Both the position numbers and the translations under genes were made by a program. A stretch of 11,152 nucleotides of DNA from Rhodobiaceae bacterium (GTDB lineage Bacteria > Pseudomonadota > Alphaproteobacteria > Parvibaculales > Parvibaculaceae). Below, in pieces: positions 7,608 through 11,152 of the stretch. Location of the stretch: NCBI GenBank assembly GCA_002746275.1, contig NVWR01000005.1, positions 142,937 through 154,088 of the forward strand, read 5' to 3'. Positions within the stretch are counted from its first letter, which is position 1, and the number at the start of each line of letters is the position of its first letter. The notes below the pieces were generated by a model. It saw only the letters and a program-made list of their open reading frames with translations. It was not told the DNA's origin and did no database searches.

Positions 7608-8192
7608 ATGTCGCGCCCGAGCCGAAGAGAAGATCTGATCGAGAGCGCGTTGACGCTTTTCAATGCAAACGGGTTTCACGCCGTAGGCATAGACCGCATC
7701 CTGTCCGAGGGTGGTCTCGCAAAAATGACCCTCTACCGGCATTTTCCCTCAAAGGACGCGCTCATTCTGGGGGTGCTGGAGGCACGGGAAAAGAGCGTCA
7801 ATGGCTGGTTTGCGGGCATTCTGGCGGCGTCCTATCCGGACGGAGAAGCCCGGCTTCTAGCGGTTTTTGATGGTCTGGAGAGCTGGTTTGAAAACCGCTC
7901 TCCCTTGGGGCCGTTTTACGGCTGCCTGTTTGTGAAGGCGTCTGCCGAGTTTCCTCAACCGGGCAATACCATTCATCAGGCGGCGCTGGAGGCAAAGCTG
8001 GCTTTTGTTGAAATGGTAGCGGAGGCAGCCGCTCAGGAAGGGTTCAAAAAGCCTCGGCTGCTGGCTCGCGAAGTATCCATTCTCAAAGAAGGGGCAATTG
8101 TTATGGCCCACATTCAAGGGACTTCTGCACCCGCGAGCGACGCCCGCAAAGCCGCCAAAAGTCTGTTGGCGACCTGGCCACGGAAAAACTGA
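7608..8192 (+). CDS. TetR-family transcriptional regulator
   Basis: A 194-aa regulator. Residues 8-52 are a TetR N-terminal DNA-binding domain, with a helix-turn-helix around FHAVGIDRILSEGGLAKMTL and the hallmark LYRHFPSKDAL (42-52). The rest is the helical ligand-binding and dimerisation domain; GPFYGCLFVKASAEFP resembles a subfamily often sitting next to small detoxification or transport genes. I chose ATG at 7608 over one nine codons upstream (7581) because AGAGGAAAG (7594-7602) lies at proper distance from it and the earlier codon falls inside the inverted repeat. The HPP/PNPOx-like pair is divergent across a 149-base gap, the usual layout of a TetR repressor and its target. The ligand is unknown. 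Confidence 0.93.
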   Translation: MSRPSRREDLIESALTLFNANGFHAVGIDRILSEGGLAKMTLYRHFPSKDALILGVLEAREKSVNGWFAGILAASYPDGEARLLAVFDGLESWFENRSPLGPFYGCLFVKASAEFPQPGNTIHQAALEAKLAFVEMVAEAAAQEGFKKPRLLAREVSILKEGAIVMAHIQGTSAPASDARKAAKSLLATWPRKN

Positions 8193-8222
8193 AGCCATAA
8201 GCGGATTTGAACCATATAACTA

Positions 8223-8245
8223 GAGTCATGGTTTCATGAAGACTC
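8223..8245 (+). terminator. Stem-loop after the TetR gene
   Basis: GAGT and CATG pair with CATG and ACTC around a GTTT loop, with a 3-base bulge, 30 bases past the TetR stop. The ends are GAGTC and GACTC, also GANTC methylation sites. There is no T-run beyond GGTTT, so termination is only possible. Confidence 0.25.
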
Positions 8246-8257
8246 GGTTTAACTGAG

Positions 8258-8299
8258 GCAAAAGACTTCAATTGTGTTGTTTGGTTAACTAAGTCTTGC
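8258..8299 (+). repeat. Inverted repeat upstream of the winged-helix gene
   Basis: GCAAAAGACTT (8258-8268) pairs with AAGTCTTGC (8291-8299) if two A residues are bulged. This gives a 9-base dyad around a 22-base centre rich in T and G. It partly abuts the palindrome at 8299-8312. Confidence 0.45.
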
Positions 8300-8312
8300 A
8301 ACGGTACCGTTG
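8299..8312. promoter_or_regulatory. Perfect 14-base palindrome before the winged-helix gene
   Basis: CAACGGTACCGTTG is a perfect palindrome ending 19 bases before the ATG at 8332. A TACAAT sequence (8324-8329) could be a -10; the palindrome would then occupy the -35 slot, as an operator might. No consensus -35 is visible. The regulator is unknown; self-control by the downstream gene is one possibility. Confidence 0.4.
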
Positions 8313-8331
8313 ATTGTGATACCTACAATAT

Positions 8332-8904
8332 ATGGCAAATGAAACGACAAAATTCCTAGAAAACCGTGCCGACGAGCTTCAAAAAATGCTCAAAGCATAC
8401 CGCAGCAGGATTCAGCCCCTAGAAGCTGAACTTGCAGATGTGCGTCGAGCATTGAATGTTCTTAGTGGAGAACATCAAAGACCCGTTCGATTTCGACCTC
8501 GATCTCGATCTCTTGCTCCGACTGCCATTAGCAGCCATTCATCGCCGTATATTCGATTGACGCTAAAAGACCTGATAAAAAAGGCTCTAAAAGAGCAATT
8601 TCCAGAAGGTGCAACGGCTAACGAGCTTGTCGATTTCTTTGAGAATGCGTGGGACCGAGAGGTGCAAAGAACCAGTCTCAGTCCTCAGCTTTCACGCCTA
8701 AAAGACGAGGGAGTTGTTGTACTGGAAGACAACAGGTGGAGGCTGGTTAAGCACCAGGCCATGCAGCCCGAAAAAGAAATGTCGGCCCGAACAACAATAA
8801 GAATCGGGCCGACAGAACATTCAAAGATTGAGGAAGAAAAGCGTCCTAGAAAACGTTTCCGCCTCAAATCACCAACCCCAACTTCGGACAGAGATCCGAG
8901 CTAG
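8332..8904 (+). CDS. Coiled-coil plus winged-helix protein, unknown function
   Basis: A 190-aa protein that I do not recognise by name. Residues 5-48 form a coiled coil (LENRADELQKMLKAYRSRI and on), then a basic serine/arginine-rich linker (50-70). Residues 72-140 look like a winged helix: LTLKDLIKKALKEQFPEGAT, ELVDFFENAWDREVQRTSLS, PQLSRLKDEGVVVLEDNRWR. The hydrophilic tail (145-190) is highly charged. It could bind DNA as a dimer; there is no enzymatic motif. The ATG at 8332 has no Shine-Dalgarno, and an in-frame TGA at 8317-8319 rules out a longer start, so translation may be leaderless or begin at an internal ATG (8386). The gene is richer in A and T than hslU or mltA, suggesting a different origin. 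Linker codons include a short CGATCT-like repeat near 8488-8512. Confidence 0.75.
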   Translation: MANETTKFLENRADELQKMLKAYRSRIQPLEAELADVRRALNVLSGEHQRPVRFRPRSRSLAPTAISSHSSPYIRLTLKDLIKKALKEQFPEGATANELVDFFENAWDREVQRTSLSPQLSRLKDEGVVVLEDNRWRLVKHQAMQPEKEMSARTTIRIGPTEHSKIEEEKRPRKRFRLKSPTPTSDRDPS

Positions 8905-8914
8905 GAGTACCCCA

Positions 8915-8941
8915 ATGTGGCAAACCGCCTTCTTAGGATAA
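8915..8941 (+). CDS. Possible 8-codon leader peptide
   Basis: AGGAG (8903-8907) lies 7 bases before an ATG that encodes MWQTAFLG and then TAA. The Shine-Dalgarno overlaps the stop of the winged-helix gene, and the TAA falls inside the first of several hairpins. The signal is good for translation start, but a frame this short can arise by chance. The frame stays open for 24 more codons after the TAA, which the inverted repeats may explain. Confidence 0.3.
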   Translation: MWQTAFLG

Positions 8942-9002
8942 GTCGTCCTGCCGATTGGTGTCGGTAAGACGGCCTACAGCGGTATAGCTTATCGCTGTAG
9001 GC
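8932..9002 (+). ncRNA. Run of three contiguous hairpins, possible structured RNA or terminator
   Basis: Three stems follow one another with almost no gap. The first is CTTA/TAAG (8932-8942). The second is CGTCCTGCCGA against TCGGTAAGACG (8944-8971), with one mismatch, one wobble and a TTGGTG loop. The third is GCCTACAGCG against CGCTGTAGGC (8972-9002), ten perfect pairs extendable by three more. The third is followed by ATATTTCTAT, so it could be an intrinsic terminator for the winged-helix gene. The tandem layout equally suits a structured leader of the small gene at 9077. I know no named RNA family that matches. Confidence 0.45.
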
Positions 9003-9022
9003 ATATTTCTATCTGAAAGCAT

Positions 9023-9044
9023 TATGCAGGTCAAAAGCTGCATA
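9023..9044 (+). repeat. Hairpin TATGCAG/CTGCATA
   Basis: Seven perfect pairs enclose an 8-base loop (GTCAAAAG). It lies between the contiguous hairpins and the 16-base palindrome, so it continues the structured tract. Confidence 0.5.
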
Positions 9045-9047
9045 GAG

Positions 9048-9063
9048 GCAGGCAATTGCCTGC
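9048..9063. repeat. Perfect 16-base palindrome next to a ribosome binding site
   Basis: GCAGGCAATTGCCTGC reads the same on both strands and ends exactly where AGGAAG (9064-9069), the Shine-Dalgarno of the next gene, begins. It could be an operator for a dimeric protein or, with a tight loop, an RNA hairpin that affects ribosome access. Confidence 0.5.
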
Positions 9064-9076
9064 AGGAAGAAGACTT

Positions 9077-9232
9077 ATGTCTAAGATCACAAAAAAACAA
9101 TCGACGCCAAGGGTTTCGACCTTGGCAGCGAAGGTTTTGTCTGGAACAAAAACTCCAACAAAATCTGAAATCAACACCCTAGCTGCATCGGTTTTGTCAC
9201 AAGACGAAACCAAAGGTCAAAAAAGACGCTAG
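9077..9232 (+). CDS. Small basic protein with an internal repeat, unknown function
   Basis: A 51-codon gene from ATG 9077 to TAG 9230-9232, with AGGAAG (9064-9069) as its ribosome binding site. The product is basic and rich in Lys, Thr and Ser. It contains a near-repeat: VSTLAAKVLS (residues 13-22) and INTLAASVLS (32-41), identical at seven of ten positions. The two copies use different codons for shared residues (Leu TTG or CTA, Ala GCA or GCT), as expected if protein sequence rather than DNA is conserved. The pattern recalls small hypothetical proteins with paired LA-x-x-VL motifs that I associate with proteobacteria, though I cannot name the family. There is no signal peptide or membrane segment. 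Palindromes flank it (9048-9063 and 9251-9282). A minus-strand frame across the same bases lacks comparable support. Confidence 0.75.
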   Translation: MSKITKKQSTPRVSTLAAKVLSGTKTPTKSEINTLAASVLSQDETKGQKRR

Positions 9233-9250
9233 TGCTGTTGTAGACAACAC

Positions 9251-9282
9251 GGCCCCTAGGCCAGAATTCTGGCCTAGGGGCC
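9251..9282. terminator. Perfect 32-base palindrome, probable transcript end
   Basis: The half GGCCCCTAGGCCAGAA is followed at once by its exact reverse complement, centred on GAATTC. It starts 19 bases after the small gene's stop, and as RNA it gives a stem of about 14 pairs with a 4-base loop. No T-run follows on either strand, so it may work as a 3'-end stabiliser or bidirectional roadblock rather than a classic intrinsic terminator. Confidence 0.6.
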
Positions 9283-9386
9283 CCATGCCATTATCCCGTG
9301 TTTCAAAGCTTAACACCGGTACATGAAGAAACCCGACTAACCAAATGAGTCCATAGCGAATTTTCTCATAGCAAGAAGATTCACAA

Positions 9387-9398
9387 ATGGTTAACCAT
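9387..9398. promoter_or_regulatory. 12-base palindrome ATGGTTAACCAT
   Basis: A perfect palindrome that carries TTAACCAT, a CtrA half-site-like motif, on both strands. It sits about 85 bases upstream of the full CtrA-type box. Binding is not demonstrated. Confidence 0.35.
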
Positions 9399-9482
9399 AG
9401 TGACTTGGACAAGAGACCTGACAGATTACTTTAATTCAGGCAGCGATTGCGCCAACTTAAGGCCACCAAGGAGGGCACGCTT

Positions 9483-9497
9483 TTAACCTCTTGTTAA
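9483..9497. promoter_or_regulatory. Candidate CtrA box (TTAA-N7-TTAA) upstream of hisB
   Basis: TTAA (9483-9486), seven bases, then TTAA (9494-9497) fits the full CtrA recognition consensus of Alphaproteobacteria. The second half overlaps TTGTTA (9491-9496), a possible -35, the placement seen in CtrA-controlled promoters. No strong -10 is visible at the right distance; TCTTAA (9513-9518) is the nearest candidate. Confidence 0.5.
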
Positions 9498-9606
9498 GCC
9501 TATATTTTCTACTCTTAAGCCAATACGAGCCACGTCGAGTGCTGGCGACCCGGCCGGGAACCTGTTAGAACCCATCCGCACAGAAATACCGCAAGGATTT
9601 GAACGA

Positions 9607-10218
9607 ATGTCCGTCATGTCAGAAGGCCGGATCGCCACAGTTGAGCGCAAGACCAAGGAGACCGAGGTCTTCGTTTCCCTCGATCTGGATGGAAACGGCG
9701 ATTATGACGTTGATACCGGCATTGGCTTTCTTGATCACATGCTGGAGCAATTGTCCCGGCACTCGCTGATCGATCTGAAAGTACGTGTCGACGGCGATCT
9801 GCACATCGACATGCACCACACCACGGAAGACAGCGGCATCGTCATCGGTGAAGCGGTAAAGCAGGCGCTGGGCACGTTTAAGGGCATCAAGCGCTACGCG
9901 AGCGCCCTGATCCCTATGGATGAGACTCTGACCCGGTGCGCCATTGATGTGTCGGGCCGTCCTTACTTGATTTGGAAAGTCGAGCTTTCCAAGCCAAAAC
10001 TGGGAGAAATGGACACGGAACTGTTCAAGGAATGGTTTCAGGCCTTCGCTCAGGCGGCGGGGATTACGCTTCACATGGAAAATCTCTATGGGGAGAACAA
10101 TCACCACATCGTGGAAAGCTGCTTCAAGGCTCTGGCCAGGGCGCTTCGTCTGGCGATTGAGATCGATCCCCGCACCGCAGACCGCGTGCCTTCCACCAAG
10201 GGTATAATCGGCTCCTAA
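9607..10218 (+). CDS. hisB: Imidazoleglycerol-phosphate dehydratase
   Basis: HisB dehydrates imidazole-glycerol phosphate to imidazole-acetol phosphate, the sixth step of histidine synthesis, in the cytoplasm. The 203-aa protein is the monofunctional form without the histidinol-phosphatase domain found fused in E. coli. Manganese-binding motifs are clear: HHTTED (70-75) in the first half and HHIVES (166-171) in the second. These are the two related half-domains of the enzyme, and the family motif [13 protein letters not shown] lies at 40-52. AAGGA (9593-9597) lies nine bases before ATG 9607; a second ATG at 9616 would remove only three residues. It is the first his gene here and is followed by a DUF2628 gene and hisH, the usual alphaproteobacterial order. 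A CtrA-type box lies about 110 bases upstream. Confidence 0.98.
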   Translation: MSVMSEGRIATVERKTKETEVFVSLDLDGNGDYDVDTGIGFLDHMLEQLSRHSLIDLKVRVDGDLHIDMHHTTEDSGIVIGEAVKQALGTFKGIKRYASALIPMDETLTRCAIDVSGRPYLIWKVELSKPKLGEMDTELFKEWFQAFAQAAGITLHMENLYGENNHHIVESCFKALARALRLAIEIDPRTADRVPSTKGIIGS

Positions 10219-10251
10219 CCTGTCTCTGCGGATTGGGCTTCTCTGGCTTTT

Positions 10252-10266
10252 GGGCAGCGCTTGCCC
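10252..10266 (+). other. Small hairpin between hisB and the DUF2628 gene
   Basis: GGGCA and TGCCC close a GCGCT loop. It is followed by TAAAAAG rather than T residues, so it would not terminate hisB transcription. An mRNA processing or stability role is possible. Confidence 0.3.
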
Positions 10267-10310
10267 TAAAAAGTGAGCTTTAGAGCATCACAACCACCGA
10301 GACCTGCCCC

Positions 10311-10892
10311 ATGCGCACTTTCACGGTTCACGTTGCCGGAACAGAGGCCACGGCGCCTCGCACAGAAGAGCGCGTGCGTTTTGTGAAAGAGGGCATTGCC
10401 TGGTGGGCCTACGCCTCTCCTTTGATCTGGTTTCTCTATCACCGCGTGTGGTGGGAGGCGGCCGCCTATTTTGGCTTCACGCTGGTTTTGGCCCTTGGCG
10501 GTGAGGCATTGGGACTGGGGGGCAACCTAGTCCTGGTGGTCAACCTGCTGATCCAAGCTCTGGTGGCAGGCGAAGCCAATGATCTGCGCCGTCTGGCGCT
10601 CGCCAAAAAAGGCTATCGCCCTATTGCCATCGTGCATGGGCGCGATGAGGCAGAAGCTGAACTGCGTTTCTTTGCTAGTTGGACGGGGCCTCTGCCCACC
10701 AGTGTTGGGGGAGACGAGGAGTGTGCAACGAGCGCGGTGTTTGATCGCCGCCGCGAGGGCGAGGGGACAAAGGCGGGGGCCGCGCACCCGGTCTGGCCCA
10801 AACCAAATCCTCCGGGTCATGCGCAAGCAGTGCCGGGAGAAGCAGCACCGGATGTGCTGGGACTTTTTCCCGAGCCACATACGCCCCGATAA
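10311..10892 (+). CDS. DUF2628 membrane protein in the his operon
   Basis: A 193-aa protein. The family signature is RFVKEGIAWWAYASPLIWFL then YHRVWWEAAAYF (about 23-54), as in DUF2628 proteins that sit between hisB and hisH in many alphaproteobacteria. There are two or three hydrophobic segments: about 28-44, 47-66 and 70-87. A soluble part follows (GYRPIAIVHGRDEAEAELRF, 101-120). The last 70 residues are low-complexity, rich in Gly, Pro and Ala, and probably disordered. No enzymatic motif is visible and the function is not known; the conserved position in his operons is the main clue. The start has only a poor ribosome binding site (CCGAG), and hisB ends 92 bases upstream. Confidence 0.85.
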   Translation: MRTFTVHVAGTEATAPRTEERVRFVKEGIAWWAYASPLIWFLYHRVWWEAAAYFGFTLVLALGGEALGLGGNLVLVVNLLIQALVAGEANDLRRLALAKKGYRPIAIVHGRDEAEAELRFFASWTGPLPTSVGGDEECATSAVFDRRREGEGTKAGAAHPVWPKPNPPGHAQAVPGEAAPDVLGLFPEPHTPR

Positions 10893-10936
10893 TGCTATTG
10901 CTCCCCCCTGATCACACCCCCATCTGAGTATCTCTC

Positions 10937-11152
10937 ATGAAGACCGTCATTATCGACTACGGCTCGGGCAACCTACGCTCCGCAGAAAAGGCGTTCCAGC
11001 GCTCGGCCCGCGAGCTGGGCCTTGATATGGAAATTACCGTCACGGGGGATGCGGACGCGGTGCGCGCCGCCGACCGGATTGTGCTGCCCGGCGTGGGCGC
11101 GTTCGGCGACTGCATGCGGGGGCTGGACGCCGTGCCCGGCATGCACGCGGCG
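10937..11152 (+). CDS. hisH: HisH, glutamine amidotransferase subunit (5' part)
   Basis: HisH hydrolyses glutamine and passes ammonia to HisF, making imidazole-glycerol phosphate, the substrate of HisB encoded upstream. Only 72 codons are present because the window ends inside the gene. The N-terminus MKTVIIDYGSGNLRSAEKAF and the block RIVLPGVGAFGDCMRGL (about 48-64) are diagnostic of HisH. The catalytic cysteine of the triad would lie just beyond the window edge. It follows the DUF2628 gene by 44 bases, and no strong Shine-Dalgarno is visible. Confidence 0.96.
   Translation, partial: MKTVIIDYGSGNLRSAEKAFQRSARELGLDMEITVTGDADAVRAADRIVLPGVGAFGDCMRGLDAVPGMHAA

Larger units (their letters stand above)
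9283..9606. other. Gene-free leader region of hisB with clustered TTAA sites
   Basis: I see no supportable gene in these 324 bases. The region is A+T-rich and has seven TTAA tetramers starting at 9310, 9391, 9431, 9457, 9483, 9494 and 9515; about one would be expected with equal base use. It includes the 12-base palindrome at 9387-9398 and the CtrA-type box at 9483-9497, and it ends with the hisB ribosome binding site AAGGA (9593-9597). Confidence 0.6.

Noticed and set aside
8932-9063. CRISPR array or tRNA gene as the source of the hairpins
   Set aside because: The stems differ from one another in sequence, there is no regular direct repeat, and no cloverleaf with the conserved TTC loop bases is present.
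6374-9282. The accessory block as a mobile element
   Set aside because: No transposase, integrase, tRNA end or terminal repeats are visible, so only gene gain by unknown means can be proposed.
9285-9326. Short frame MPLSRVSKLNTGT after the palindrome
   Set aside because: There is no Shine-Dalgarno and the 13-codon length is within chance.
9197-9412. Minus-strand frame of 71 codons across the 32-base palindrome
   Set aside because: It has no ribosome binding site and runs through the palindrome; the plus-strand small gene has better support.

Overview
The window looks like the chromosome of an alphaproteobacterium. The evidence is the gene order (a Tim44-like protein, mltA, smr and a short XRE regulator, facing an hslV/hslU operon; then hisB, a DUF2628 gene and hisH), an HslV with an N-terminal propeptide before its catalytic threonine, and a TTAA-N7-TTAA box upstream of hisB that matches the CtrA cell-cycle regulator consensus. 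The lineage below class level is not resolvable here. A Caulobacterales- or Rhodobacterales-like group would fit the CtrA box.

Layout. Bases 2-3000 (+) hold a tightly packed run: the 3' end of a Tim44-domain gene (timA-like), the lipoprotein lytic transglycosylase mltA, an Smr-domain gene and an XRE-type HTH gene. The last two junctions are 4-base stop/start overlaps. Bases 3001-3345 are a gene-free convergent gap. Bases 3346-6268 (-) hold hslV, a polytopic membrane protein of unknown function, and hslU, probably one operon. A candidate heat-shock (RpoH-type) promoter lies upstream of hslV. Bases 6374-7458 (-) hold an HPP-family membrane protein overlapping a PNPOx-like flavoprotein gene. A TetR regulator at 7608-8192 (+) is divergent from them. 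From 9607 (+) the histidine operon begins: hisB, a DUF2628 membrane protein and hisH, which is cut by the window edge.

The least ordinary part is 8193-9606. It is richer in A+T than its surroundings and holds a coiled-coil plus winged-helix protein (8332-8904) with no visible Shine-Dalgarno. After it come a run of contiguous hairpins and perfect palindromes (8932-9063), a 51-codon gene (9077-9232) with a good ribosome binding site and an internal protein repeat, and a perfect 32-base palindrome (9251-9282). Next is a gene-free leader with seven TTAA tetramers, including the CtrA-type box. I recognise none of this as a named system. It is the best candidate in the window for something undescribed, either a structured-RNA-controlled small protein or a small accessory island between two housekeeping operons.

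How the genes work together: the left run concerns the cell envelope (Tim44-like protein, MltA) and nucleic acid handling (Smr). HslUV is a heat-shock protease. The TetR gene probably controls the divergent HPP/PNPOx pair. HisB and HisH are steps of histidine synthesis. No transposase, integrase, tRNA, rRNA or CRISPR array is visible.
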